Source: Miscanthus floridulus
Lineage: Eukaryota > Streptophyta > Magnoliopsida > Poales > Poaceae
Length of the DNA: 64,000 bases
Direction: 5' to 3'
NCBI RefSeq assembly: GCF_019320115.1
Contig: NC_089591.1
Coordinates: 58,342,078-58,406,077 of the forward strand
This document shows positions 1 to 10,934 of the stretch, in pieces. The notes below the pieces were generated by a model. That model made no database searches, had not been told where the DNA came from, and saw only the letters and a program-made list of their open reading frames with translations. Both the position numbers and the translations under genes were made by a program. Each line of letters starts with the position of its first letter. The stretch's first letter is position 1.

Positions 1-84
1 TCCTCTCTCCTGAAAACCGATTTGCAGAAATGTTGGAGAAGATGTTGAATAGGTATCGAATATTTTGCCTGTAACGCTAGCGCC

Positions 85-243
85 ACGTTCTCAAATCATG
101 GCCTAATTAGACTTGAAAAAATTCGTCTAGCAAATTAGTCATAATCTGTATAATTAGTTATTTTTAGTCTATATTTAATACTCTATGCATGTGTTAAATA
201 TCTGATGGGATAGATACTAACTTCAGGAGAGGTAAACAAGGCC
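85..243. mobile_element. Truncated Tourist-like MITE remnant
   Basis: This stretch shares long blocks with the right part of the complete MITE at 63175-63505: 'caaatcatgg', 'aattagtca', 'agtctatatttaatact', 'catgcatgtg' and a final 'caaacaaggcc'-like end. No left terminal repeat or target duplication is visible. I read it as a degraded relative of that PIF/Harbinger-type MITE. The remaining sequence from 244 to 1249 holds no gene or element I can support. Confidence 0.5.
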
Positions 244-1249
244 TATTGCTTTGAGTGTGCTGCGCCGCAACAGCCATGACGTCGATCCGTGGAGAGCACG
301 GCCCCTGCCTGGCATGAGTTTAGACTATACTTGGGCTGGTTTTGGATGGGACAGGCCCATTGGTTATTCAGTTGGAAAACAATTAACAAATAGTATTTAA
401 AAGAATTAGATGAGATGCTTTAAGATCCGTGTAACCTTTTAGAAAAAGGAGTATCGGAGCAATTCCCCAAAAACATATGCCTGTGTGGTGTGTGCTTGTG
501 ATGCTGCTCCTGCTGCTGCTAGATAAGCGCGGAGGTTAGGTGAGGTCCTCGTTCTCGTCCACCAATGCAATGAGCTCACTCTATGCGATTCGTGGTCTTC
601 TACCATGGTCCATGGACCGACCGGGACCAGTGCGTTCTTTCAGAACGGTGGCCAAAAAGCAATGGTCTCTTTGTTTCTTGGTGGCCAAGAAACTTGCCGT
701 CCTGGACTTTAGTTCTATAATCCTCCTCCTGGAAAACGTGAATTATAGGTTCTGATGGTCACGTTATACGTAGACATCCAGGGGCTATTATCCATCTCGC
801 AGAGAGTTGGGAGTTGTAAGGGCTAATTGTTACTCGACTAAAATCAGCCATAGCCTATTAGTTGTAGCCATTAACTAATTAATAACGAATAATTACTTTT
901 TTTGTATGATATGATGAAACAGAAGGTGCAAAAGTGAATTAAAAGAACAAGTGATATTCCTATTTTCCTAGCTCCCTCAATGAAACTTGAGAGGTTTCAT
1001 ATGTTAATATAAATATATATTTTTTAATGGCAAATGGTGCTATGGCAGAGCTTGGAACATCTTTGAACCTGGACAAACAGAGCCAGGCCTTGGCAATGTC
1101 ACTGAATGGCAGGGCCACATTGTAAACACCAATCCAGGTAACAGATTATAAACCCAAATCTTTCCTGTTCTCCTAAAAAAAAGACCCCAAATCTTATCTT
1201 ACTAACAAATATTATGAATGTATGAAAATCCGTCTCATTCCGGTAAAAT

Positions 1250-1322
1250 GGTCGCGTGGCCTAATGGATAAGGCGCTCGCCTCCGGAGCGGGAGATTGTG
1301 GGTTCGAGTCCCACCGTGATCG
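1250..1322 (+). tRNA. tRNA-Arg (anticodon CCG)
   Basis: The 73-base sequence folds as a standard cloverleaf. The acceptor stem GGTCGCG pairs with CGTGATC with two wobbles. The D arm is GCC...GGC. The anticodon stem CTCGC pairs with GCGGG around the loop CTCCGGA, which puts anticodon CCG at positions 34-36 (reads CGG, Arg). The T arm is GTGGG-TTCGAGT-CCCAC and the discriminator base is G. There is no intron and no encoded CCA, as usual for nuclear tRNA genes. Internal A and B box sequences (TGGCCTAATGG and GGTTCGAGTCC) are intact. Confidence 0.95.
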
Positions 1323-1323
1323 A

Positions 1324-1327
1324 TTTT
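1324..1327 (+). terminator. RNA polymerase III terminator of tRNA-Arg
   Basis: A TTTT run begins two bases after the discriminator base of the tRNA. This is the usual position and form of a pol III termination signal. Confidence 0.7.
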
Positions 1328-1645
1328 GTTGCCCGTGATGCTTGCTTTTTTGCCTTCCCTCCGAGTCCGAGATCATCATACAGGCGCCCGAACAGCTAAG
1401 GATCGCGCTGCGAATCCATCGTCCGATCCAACTCTTCTCCTGCAAGGCCGTAATAATGCAACGGAATCTGCCCCTGATCTAGGTGTTTCTTTCTTGTGGT
1501 AGAGTCGTGCGCTATCTCGCCGAAAACCAAGGGCCGCCGCCATATACCAATGCAACCGCACCTCGCCACGTCTTGTTCGCCGTAGCGATCTATCTCGCAC
1601 GCACGCACGCACCCACCAAAAGTCCAAAACCACCCCGGCACCACC

Positions 1646-3295
1646 ATGGCCGTCGTCGACGTCGTCCCGGTAGCCGCCCACCGCTCGGACGGCGGCGGTG
1701 CCACGCCTGCCGCCTTCCCGATCCCCACCCTCGTCCCCGCGTGCGCCGCCATCTGCATCGCCGCATCCGCGTACTACGTCTCCACGCTGCTGTCCTACTA
1801 CGCCACGTTCGCCGTCTCCCTCGTCTGCTTCGCCCGCGCGGTCTGGCCAGACCGCATCGACGCCGCGCTCGTCCGCGCCGACGCCTACGCGCGGCACACG
1901 GCGTCGCGCGCGCGCGCTGACCTGGAGGCCGACCTGCGGCATCTGAGGGACGCGGCGCCCTTGGCCGCGCCCGTGCACGCTGCGGCCGAAGAGTGCGCGC
2001 GCCTCGCCCGTGCCACCGTCGCCGGCTGGAGGAGGAAGTGGGACGAGCACAGGGACGCCGCGTGCGCCGCGAGGTTCGTGCTCCGCCTGGTCGCGCTCGT
2101 CGCCCGCCTGGCCGCGACCGTGCTGTTCGACGCGGCGTGCGAGGAGGCTAGGGCCTGGGCCCCGTCGGTGCTGGGATACTTGAGACACGTGGCCGATGGG
2201 ATCAGGCCACCGTCGGCGTCGGCGTGCAACAAGGGCGAGGACGAGGACGAGGCGGCCGCCGGCTTTGTGTTGAAGGACGTCGTGTGTCTCGTCGGGACCG
2301 GGTTCTACCTCCTGTTCAGCATGCACCTGCTCTTCAGCTCCAGCGCCGCCAGTGGGATGCAGTTCTGTGCCGTGTGCTTCGCGGCAACGTGCGGCTTGAC
2401 GATGGTGATCGCTGACTGGATCGACCCGCCGGACGACGATGCCGACGAAACTGACACCACCACCACGGAGGGCGATGCTGCCGGCGAGGCAAGCCGAGAC
2501 GAGGAGCTCGAAGTGCGCGAGTCGTGGCGGTTCCTCTGGGTTCTGATCCTCATCACGCACTGCGTCGATGCGTTCCTCCTCCACGTCACGCTCGGCCCGC
2601 AGCCAACAACACTCGCGATCTTGGCCCTCTGCAGCTTGGAGGTACTCAAGGTCGGCAGGCAAGTCCAGCTGACGCCGGACGATGGGGAGGGAGCAGGAGC
2701 TGTCGACAAGTGGCGCCGCGGTGCCATGGTGGTGTACGCGGCGTGCAGCGTCAAGGTCTTTGTCGTCTACCTCGTGCTCGACTGTTACCTGGCCGCGCTC
2801 GGCTTCTTCTGGCTTTTCGTCATGGCGGACCTCCTGTTGGCTGAGGAGGACAACTCGTCGGACTTCGATGTCTCGGGTGAAGAAGATGACGAAGATGGGG
2901 AGGAGAGTGCTGGCTTCGAAGGGGACATCACCGGAGGCGACGAGGGAGAGGCTGATGAGGAGACCAGGGAAGAGCATTCCGACACGAGCTCTTCAGAAGA
3001 TGAAGAGGAAAGTTCTGCGCATTGTGATAGTTCATCGTCAGAGAATGAAGAAAGTTCTGTGCATTGTGATAGTTCATCAGAGTATGAAGAGGAAAGGCAT
3101 TGTGAGAGTTCAGAAGATCATGAGATTGTTGGGGAGCAGCGACACGGAGGACCGGATTACGGCAGCGGCGGCAGCACGGACGACAGCTGGGATTTGGTAG
3201 ACGTCGACGATCCGGAGATGCCGGCAAAAGCTAACTGTGGCGCTGGCGCCAATCGGAGGAAGTCCAGGCTTTTCCCATGGAAGCACGCCGCGTGA
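1646..3295 (+). CDS. Multi-pass membrane protein with acidic Ser-rich tail, function unknown
   Basis: Intronless gene for a 549-residue protein. The ATG sits in a good plant context (caccaccATGGcc) and is the first ATG of a long GC-rich frame. Hydrophobic segments lie at about residues 27-66 (probably two helices), 143-163, 210-233, 238-258, 295-317, 320-336 and 360-398. Charged acidic loops separate them (260-292). The C-terminal 400-525 region is almost entirely Glu, Asp and Ser, with imperfect tandem repeats built on 'HCDSSS' at about 459-464 and 473-478. It ends in a basic tail (RRKSR at 537-541). I do not recognise the family. A membrane location is inferred from hydrophobicity only. A 533-residue frame open on the opposite strand is a composition shadow. 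The upstream leader has a (GCAC)n microsatellite near 1597-1612. The tRNA-Arg ends 323 bp upstream on the same strand. Confidence 0.8.
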   Translation: MAVVDVVPVAAHRSDGGGATPAAFPIPTLVPACAAICIAASAYYVSTLLSYYATFAVSLVCFARAVWPDRIDAALVRADAYARHTASRARADLEADLRHLRDAAPLAAPVHAAAEECARLARATVAGWRRKWDEHRDAACAARFVLRLVALVARLAATVLFDAACEEARAWAPSVLGYLRHVADGIRPPSASACNKGEDEDEAAAGFVLKDVVCLVGTGFYLLFSMHLLFSSSAASGMQFCAVCFAATCGLTMVIADWIDPPDDDADETDTTTTEGDAAGEASRDEELEVRESWRFLWVLILITHCVDAFLLHVTLGPQPTTLAILALCSLEVLKVGRQVQLTPDDGEGAGAVDKWRRGAMVVYAACSVKVFVVYLVLDCYLAALGFFWLFVMADLLLAEEDNSSDFDVSGEEDDEDGEESAGFEGDITGGDEGEADEETREEHSDTSSSEDEEESSAHCDSSSSENEESSVHCDSSSEYEEERHCESSEDHEIVGEQRHGGPDYGSGGSTDDSWDLVDVDDPEMPAKANCGAGANRRKSRLFPWKHAA

Positions 3296-3719
3296 TATCC
3301 TGTTGACGCGTGGCTGATTTATCATGATGTGAGATTTTCTAGCTTCCGTTAGGATTCTTTGTATAAAACTTTCATCCGGGTAGAGAGTCCGTTAGGCAAA
3401 ACTAGATCTAAATTCAAAAACGCATTTTTTTTGCAGTGTGCGTGTACTGTGTAGTGTGCAATGCTTTTAGTCCTAAGTCATTGCAGGCCCAGTGTTGCAT
3501 ATGAAATGTTCTTTTTGTGTGTTTCAAAAAAAGAACGAATTCGTGTTCTACTAGCACAGTTTCCAGTTTTTCTTAGCTTGTTCTCCTTTTGTGTCGATAT
3601 AACACTGGAACGTTCAACTTCTTCCATGGTGGTGGCTTGAGATTTATTTACTGACCATATCATGCGTTTCAGCATCTAGAATTGAACTCTATACTCTGCC
3701 TAGACTCGTTTCGCTCTAA
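3296..3719 (+). other. 3' flank of the membrane-protein gene
   Basis: AT-richer sequence after the stop codon, presumably 3' UTR and spacer. No poly(A) signal stands out and no further gene is visible. Confidence 0.4.
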
Positions 3720-3925
3720 TTTGTATCCTGTGGCGGATCCAGAAAAAAAGTATAGGGGGCTGGACTGTAGACAGCAAGACCAACTTATAACTCAATTATG
3801 TCCCATAATTAACTAATATATAGCAGTTTTAAGCATTTTATAACATGACAACTTTGATAAACAATTGAAAGTGCATCATATTTCACAAGAAGTAAAAAAA
3901 AATACAATTAAAAACGGCAAATGGG

Positions 3926-5545
3926 TAGAAGGATCAAGATGCCTAAGAGGGAGGTGAATTGGGCTAATTCTAAAATTAGTTACAATAATTAAACCCTACA
4001 CTTAGCCCACTTCACCCCTTACGCCTAGAAAGTGTTTCTAATGTTCTATCGCACAAGAGTTTTGCAATCTAAGTTCCAATCCTACTCTAGCATGGTAATT
4101 CTATAAATGTAAATGCAAGAATTGAATTGCTCAAAGTAAATGCTTAAAGTAAAGAGAGAATGAGGAACGCGGTGATGTTTTGCCGAGGTATCGGAGAGTC
4201 GTCACTCCCCACTAGTCCTCGTTGGAGCACCCGCGCAAGGGTGTAGCTCCCCTTGATCCGCGCAAGGATCAAGTGCTCTCTACGGGTTGATTCTTCGACA
4301 CTCTGTCGCGGTGAATCACCCACAACCGTTCACAACTTGAGTTGGGTCATCCACAAGCTCCGCCGGATGATCACCAAACTCCCAATCACCACCAAGCCGT
4401 CTAGGTGATGGCGATCACCAAGAGTAACAAGCAAGAACTCTCACTTAACCACAACAAGCCTAATGAGAAGGGTGGATGCACACTTGCTACTCTCTTTTTG
4501 CTAATGAGGCCTTAATGTTGGATTCTCAAATCTCAATCACATCACTAGGCTCTTGCTCTCCTTGGCACTCTCTCAAAGGTGTTTCTTAGTTGTTGAAATG
4601 GGCAAGAGTGATCCCTTGAGTGAATAGAGGAAGTATTTATAACCCTCATTCAAAACGAACCGTTATGTGTCTCTGCGGGGTGACCGGACGCTTCGGTCAA
4701 GTTGACCGGACGCTTCGGTCAGTTCTCCCTGCCACTGAGCAGTTAAGTTGTGACCGGACTCTAACCTGCGTCCGGTCAGCACTGACCGGACGCGTCCGAT
4801 CACGAAAACCGCTCTTTAGAACCTTACTGATGTTGACCGGACTCTGACACCCAGCATCTGGTTACTTTGCAGCTTAGCGCCCGGTCAGTAGCCAGAACCT
4901 GACCGATGTCCAATCAGCACTGACCGGACGCGTCCGATCAGGATTCTTCCTCTCTGGAACCTTACTGGAGTTGACCGGACTAGCACCCAGCGTCCGGTCA
5001 TATTTCACTCAGCGTCCGGTCGCATCCAAACGACTTCACCTTGATCAAATTAACTAACCGAACTCTGCGCCAGCGTCCGGTCACACCGAAACCAGCGTCC
5101 GGTCAACATTTGACCCTCCATTCACTTCCAACTCGCAATCATATATAAATGAAGTTTGCTCTAATTGATCTAAGGGATATTTAGAAGCGACCTAGTGCTA
5201 GATTTGACAAGTATGCACCACACCTAATCCACTAGACTCACCTAGGTCAAAGCTACTAGTCCATACCCCCCTTAATAGTACGGCCAAAGGAAAAACAAAG
5301 TCATAAACTACTCTAAGTGTCTCTTCCGCACCAAACGACACTTAGAACTAGTCCATTCTTAACCTTGTCGTCCATCCTTTGAAAACCAAAACGATTTCCA
5401 TCGTAGGGGCATGACAACCATGATTGTCCAATCAATTGCCATTACCATGACCTAACTTAATTGCATCTGCAAAACACACGTTAGTCACAGTAATCTCGTA
5501 TTGTCATTAATCACTGAAACCCAACTAGGGGCCTAGATGCTTTTA
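3926..5545 (+). mobile_element. Solo-LTR-like element A (GACCGGACGC family)
   Basis: A 1620-bp insertion flanked by the 5-bp direct repeat ATGGG (3921-3925 and 5546-5550). Its ends (TAGAAGGATC... and ...GATGCTTTTA) are decayed forms of the TGAAAG...CTTTCA ends of the three relatives at 7565, 10935 and 13434. The 4670-5110 part is an array of TGACCGGACGC and GCGTCCGGTCA motifs in both orientations. It has no coding capacity and no internal second terminus. TG/CA-type ends with a 5-bp duplication fit a solo LTR. Confidence 0.65.
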
Positions 5546-5655
5546 ATGGGGAAAAGAGAAAGGCCCACGACCCACTTGGCCTATTGACGTTACTGCCTTA
5601 CTGGGCCTATTTGGGTGGGGGAAACAAAGAGATGGAGAAACAGCCGATGCGTCGT

Positions 5656-5771
5656 CTTCAACCTCCGTCGACCTCTCGGGTGTTTCAGGTCTTCGGCCCT
5701 TCCTTTCCTTCCTCTTCAACCTCCGTCGACCTCTCGGGTGTTTTAGGTCTTCGGCCCTTCCTTTCCTTCCT
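5656..5771. repeat. 58-bp tandem duplication inside the hAT element
   Basis: Two nearly identical 58-bp units (5656-5713 and 5714-5771) start with CTTCAACCTCCGTCGACC and differ by one C/T in a 'gtgttt(c/t)aggt' segment. Confidence 0.85.
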
Positions 5772-5889
5772 CCATTGCTAGTCCACTGTCCAAAAATTCT
5801 TGGGGGCTAAGGGGGGGCTCCACAAGCGTGGCCACGGTAGGGGGGCTTGAGCCCCCAGCCCCGGTGGCAGATCTGCCACTGTTTGTATT

Positions 5890-6637
5890 AGTACAGAAGG
5901 TTTACATATTTATCAATGATCATACGTTCCAATTCATTTGAGGTCAGACTTTGCATCACATACAAGAACACTTTACTCGTATGGACATTTGTTCATAGGT
6001 TTTCTAAGGTTCTATAGATGCAAGAAATTAAAAGAAAGAAAGGTATTAAAGTCGAGACAAAAAAAGATGGTTCAATTGAACTTATCTCGTGACTTTATAG
6101 TTGATAAAATAGGAATGATATCATTCAAGCTTTAGAGTTTTTTATTACAAGCTTTTCACCAAAGTTCGAGAACATTAAAATTGAAGTCTAGAGAGCAAGT
6201 GGCCAACTTGTTGATGATCACCAGACATCTGTCGTGGTTTCCAATAGATCTGGTGAAGCATTTTTGTAGAATAGTCTAGAGAATTTTAGAACCTTTGCAA
6301 CAAGTACAAGATCACAAAAATAAACTTTGGATCTACGAGATATGACCAAATAACCAAAAAAACAAAAAGCGAATGCGCTGAACACACGATGATCCGAAAC
6401 AATTTCTGATCGTCCAGTGCATTATTTTGGATGGATTCTTTTAATAATCCCATACACAAGCTTTCTAACAAGGACAACATAATAAGAAAATACTTCAAAG
6501 CTAGAAGATATGACCAAAACACCGAGAAAATTATAGTACTACCATAGACCCAATGCTTATAGTTTTAAACTAGCAGATCATCCAGTGAAGTCCACTAATT
6601 TGGCCACAACATTCACCTAGTATGATCATATATGATC
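5890..6637. other. AT-rich sequence without identifiable genes
   Basis: No frame of convincing length, no clear terminal repeats and no recognised element. It precedes the chromovirus fragment and may belong to its decayed pol or LTR. Confidence 0.4.
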
Positions 6638-7564
6638 CGTATTCATGGGGTCAAGAGCATCACTAATGAATGAAGCTGAACTACTCGAATCAATAAGAAT
6701 CAACACTAAATGGTGAAGATCAATACCGTTGAATGGACAGTCCTAGATGCAGGCGAGGAGCCAGTAGCCGCCTTGGATATAGCCAAACACAACTAATCTT
6801 TAGAAGGAACAGGTTCAACTACATTAGAATCACCAGCAGGGTCGACGAATGACTCCCAAACAGTCTCTACTGCAGGTAACACCTCAGGGACACACTTGTG
6901 GTCCTCGGACCACTCTGCTGCACACTTGTAGCAGAGGCCCATCATGTGGCGGTACAATTTCAAGGCCGCGAGCTTAGCATCCAGCATCGGTGGTGAAGTA
7001 GAGTGTCCACGGCCGAAGAGGTTGGAGAAGACTTGTCTAACCGAGGTGGAGGTGGTAAGGCCGTAAGGGCAGAGCTATCCGCAACACCGCGGGCTGCCTA
7101 AGAGACAAAGACTAATCAGGCAATCACCAGAACATGATGGCCACGCGGACGGCCCCGGCACCTCCTCCCACAACAATGACAAAGAAGAAGCATTATCCAA
7201 ATCCTTGGGCCGTTGGACAGAATAGAGGCTTAGAGCAACTCCAGCATGGACATCCAAATTAGGGCCTCTATTTTGGATTTGGGTGCTCACCCCTACTTTA
7301 ATTGGCCCAACAAATTTCTTTCACTTTGGTAGCATCTATATTTAGCTATGTGGGCTCAAGTAGGAGCCCTGCTAGAGTTGCTCTTAATATCAGAGTGTAA
7401 GCCATCAATAAATCGCATAGTGTAAAACAATGGGTCACGAGAAGCAGACTATACTGAAAGCTGATCAACTAGTTTAGAGAAACGGCCAACGTAGTCTGCC
7501 ATTGTAGAAGTTTGTTTGCCATGAAAGAGGCTGCGAATAAATTGCTCATGCTGATCGGGGTCAT
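6638..7564 (-). pseudogene. Ty3/gypsy chromovirus gag-protease fragment
   Basis: On the minus strand three chromovirus signatures appear in order. At about 7390-7564 there is a gag segment including 'DQHEQFIRSLF' and 'YTMRFIDGL'. At about 7140-7225 it continues with 'QRPKDLDNASSLSLL'. At about 6890-6945 there is a zinc knuckle, CYKCAAEWSEDHKC. Near 6645-6700 lies an aspartic protease active-site region, LIDSSSSASFIS, where the usual Gly after the catalytic Asp-Ser is Ser. The frame is interrupted by stops, by a MITE at 7233-7383 and by solo-LTR B at 7565-10050. Gag resumes at 10056. Reverse transcriptase and integrase are missing. It is a dead relic. Confidence 0.75.
7233..7383. mobile_element. 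Tourist-like MITE in gypsy gag
   Basis: A 151-bp element with inverted ends GAGCAACTCCAGCA / TGCTAGAGTTGCTC, flanked by the 3-bp duplication TTA (7230-7232 and 7384-7386). This is typical of PIF/Harbinger MITEs. It splits the gag frame of the chromovirus relic. Confidence 0.8.
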
Positions 7565-10050
7565 TGTAGGGTCAAAATGGCGACTAGAGGGGGGTGAATA
7601 GTAGTTTCTAAATTCTAATCGCGCCAGCTAACCGAAACAAATGCGGAATTAAAATAATTGGTCTAGCCAAGACTACACCCCTCTATCGAAGTTCACAAAC
7701 ACCTTATAAAAATCCTAATTAAGCAATTAAGGTGCTGGACTAATTAGAGCTCACCTAACCAATTCTAGAAGTAAGGTCACACAAACATATACCACTAGTA
7801 CTTTAAGCAACAAGGGAGCTCCTACCCATGCTAGTAAGTAAAAGCACAAAGCCAACTAAGCTCACTAGCAATACTCAATAACAAGGCAACCAATGCCAAA
7901 TTAGAGAGCGCAAATACTTAGCTACATAAACTAAGCAATGTGACTAACAAGGTACACAAACCAAATTAGTCACGTAAGAGAGCTACTTCTAAGCAACACA
8001 AACAAGAAGGTAACTAGTGAGCTACACAAGCAATCTAATTACAAGAGCAACTACACAAGCACAAAGTATATGAAAGTAAATACAAGTTTGTGTAAGGGGA
8101 TAGCAAACCAACGGGAAGAACAATATTGACACGGTGATTTTCTCCTGAGGTTCACGTGCTTAGCAACACACTATGTCCCCATTATGTCGACCGCCCACTT
8201 GGTGGTTCAGCGGCTAATTGGCATCACCCGCCAAGCCCGCATGTCGGGCATCGCAAGAACCTACCTTGAAAGTGAGGGTAGCTCAATGACACGCTCAACT
8301 AGAGTTGCTGTTCGCGGCTCTCGTGGGGCGAGCACAATGCCCCTCACAAAGCTCTTCTCTAGAGCACCGTACAAGCTTCTTGTAGGCTTCGATAGAGACC
8401 ACCACCAAGCCATCTAGGAGATGGCAATCTCCAAGAGTAACAAGCACCACTGGCTTGTAACTCGATCACCTAGTGCCACTCGATGCAACCTCATGATGCA
8501 ATCACACTAGAATCACTCACTTACACAATCGGATGATCACTATCAAGCATATATGAGTCAGAAGGCTCCCAAGCACTCTCAAGCATGGACATAAAGTCCC
8601 CAAGGTACTCAGCGCAGCCATGGCCGAGACCACCTTCTATTTATAGCCCCCACGAAAATAGAGCCGTTGTACCCCTTCACTGGGCACAGCTTAGGGTGAC
8701 CGGACGCTCTGGTCAGATTGACTAGACGCACCCTGCTAGCGTCCGATCAACGGATGCACGCCATGTGTTGCCTTCGTTCAACCTCAGTCACTTGATCTCA
8801 ATGGTCAAGTGATGACCGAACGTAGCACAGTGCCAAGACCGGACGCACCTCTATCGAGTTCAGTCGTTTCTAGAGAGATTCCATTCACAACCGGACGCAC
8901 CGCTGCTGCACGATCGGACACAGACCAGCCAGAGTCCGATCATTTCTAGAGAGCTCCTCGAGCCTCTATTTTGTGACTGAACATGTCCGGTCGGTCATGA
9001 TCGGATGCAGCATCAGCGTCCAGTCCTTTCTCCTCTTCTCTACATTGCCACATCAGCGGGACCGGACGCACCCACCCAACATCCGATCACAAAGTGACCC
9101 AGCGTTCAATCGAAGACCGATGCTTGCGCCTTCATTGTTGACACTGATCGGATGCAGGACCCCAACGTCCGATCACTGCGTGATCAGCGTCTGGTGTACT
9201 TTGTGAAACCCTATCTTTTCTGTACAGGGCACCGGTGGCACCATCGGACTGTCCGCACTCTACGGGTGGACACTCCGCCGCTGAAGTTTTGAACCCTTGC
9301 TCCTAAGTGCTAAACACAATGTGTATCACCTTTGTGCATGTGTATTAGCATATTTTCATAAAATATTTTCAAGGGTTAGCCACTCAACTTGCCACGCCAC
9401 TCGATCATAGTGACAACGCAAAGTTAGATCACTCTAATGGCACTAGATGACCGATATACAAACAAGTTTGCCCCTCTTAATAGTATGACCATCTATCCTA
9501 AACCTGGCCATCAACTTCTCTACACATCTATAACTGGTGAAATAAAATGCCCTAGGTAATACCTTTGCCTTGCGCATTCCATTCCATCTCCTCCAATGTC
9601 GATGCAACACATGCACCAACACGATCAATAATGATATGATCCACTTCATATCATCATGTGATCATATTGGTTCATCGATCTTGACTTCACTTGCTTTTCA
9701 TCGTTGTCTTCGTCCATCGGCACCAAGTCTTGCAAAAGCTTCACCGCCACACGGTCTATCGCTCCAAAGCCTCTGACTTGCCCTTCACGCTTGCAACCAG
9801 TCCATCAAGCCATGTCTTGTCTTGATCTTCTCCACCTTGATCACATGACTCAATGTCATGTTTCATGTGCAATGAGCTCCTTCATCATCACATGTGTGAG
9901 CTTTGCAACATCTTCGAGCCATTTCCACCTTCATGGCATATATTGCTCACACACATGTACCTGTGGACTAATCACCTGTGTATCTCACATAAACACAATT
10001 AGTCTACCTAGGTTGTCACTCAATTACCAAAACCACACAAGAACCTTTTA
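7565..10050 (+). mobile_element. Solo-LTR-like element B (GACCGGACGC family)
   Basis: A 2486-bp insertion flanked by the 5-bp direct repeat GTCAT (7560-7564 and 10051-10055), cutting the gypsy gag frame. It begins TGTAGGGTCAAAATGGC, matching TGAAAGGTCCTAATGGC of element C, and both continue into 'ctagaggggggtgaatag'. It ends ...ACCTTTTA. The 8690-9200 section carries degenerate GACCGGACGC / GCGTCCGATCA motifs. No coding capacity. It lies in the same orientation as elements A and C. Confidence 0.75.
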
Positions 10051-10055
10051 GTCAT

Positions 10056-10165
10056 GAAGCAGGCATCAAAAGTTAGGTCAGGCAAGCGAATGAATCTAGG
10101 ACTCAATTGATTGGAACCGTTGAGCAACAAGGCCATCAAGATGCATCACAACAACACTAATCCTT
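10056..10165 (-). pseudogene. Continuation of the chromovirus gag fragment
   Basis: On the minus strand the sequence reads a gag-like 'LDGLVAQRFQSIES' stretch that leads directly into the 'DQHEQF' segment ending at 7564 once solo-LTR B and one target duplication are removed. Its end near 10165 is uncertain because copia-related sequence starts shortly after. Confidence 0.6.
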
Positions 10166-10199
10166 TACCAACAAATGTCGCATACATTGACAGTATGCA

Positions 10200-10934
10200 T
10201 TTATTTTATTCAAAGACTATTTTATAACCATCTCTAATAGAAAGCCGCTCACTAGATTCTTTTTTATGGAGATGATATGTTGCACATTCTTCAATTGCAC
10301 TGTCTTTCCCAAAGTAAAATTTAGAATGACCATACCAACACCAAGAACACGCGCACGTGTTCCGTTCTCCATCAACAAAGCTCCAATCCCGTAGACTTGG
10401 TAAGAAGAAAATAAAGAAGCATAAGCACACACATGAATATTAGTCCCAATGCCCATCCACCAATCAAGCGAATGATGGATTAAAAGAATAGTAGGTAAAG
10501 AATTACCATACCTGGATGTTCCCCCTTCACTCTCTTTAACAACTATGTTTGCAGACTTCTTGTCTTGCTTAAATTTGTGATATGGGTACGCACTTGCCCA
10601 ATGCTCATCGCTCCCACAAACAAAGTAGCCACCTTTATTCTTTTTCTTCTTATAAACATGATTGTTTGCTTAGGCTTTGAATTGTTCTATTGCTTGTCCT
10701 TCTTGTTATTATGAGATGCACTAGAGTTTTTCTTCTGCACCATATTAGCACTAGAAGATTCAGCTCATTTTCCACGAGTGTCTTTTGCTCTCCCCTCTCC
10801 TCAACATCAAGAAATCCAATAAGTTTAGCCACGCTAAACTCTTGTCTCTTGTGTTTTAGAGAGGTAGTAAAATCCCTTCAAGAAGGTGGCAACTTAGCGA
10901 TAATACCACCGGCCACAAACTTGTCGGGCAACAC
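10200..10934 (-). pseudogene. Ty1/copia gag-protease fragment, 3' part
   Basis: Minus-strand similarity to plant copia polyproteins. In order from high to low coordinate: a gag segment 'LPDKFVAGGIIAKLPPS' directly at the insertion site, 'FLDVEERGEQK', a zinc knuckle of the CFVCG...H type near 10600 with its first Cys lost, and the protease region. The protease has 'DWWMGIGTNIHVC', where the family has a DSGA-type active site, so the catalytic Asp is replaced by Gly. It is followed by 'GNGTRARVLGVG'-like and 'KTVQLKNVQH' blocks. Frameshifts and stops are present. The upstream half of gag lies at 12916-13428, separated by solo-LTR C. Confidence 0.75.

Larger units (their letters stand above)
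3728..5881. mobile_element. Non-autonomous hAT-type element
   Basis: Imperfect terminal inverted repeats (CTGTGGCGGATC at the left end, CAGTGGCAGATC reading inward from the right end) are flanked by an 8-bp direct repeat, TTTGTATC (3720-3727) and TTTGTATT (5882-5889), with one mismatch. An 8-bp target duplication is diagnostic for hAT. The right subterminal region has the 'gggggcttgagccccc' palindrome common in grass elements of this kind. No transposase frame is present. The element is enlarged by a nested solo-LTR-like insertion at 3926-5545. Confidence 0.7.

Noticed and set aside
1376..2977. 533-residue open frame on the minus strand, antisense to the membrane-protein gene
   Set aside because: It is a GC-rich codon shadow: Arg/Val/Glu-biased, no hydrophobic or domain pattern, and it overlaps a better gene with good start context.
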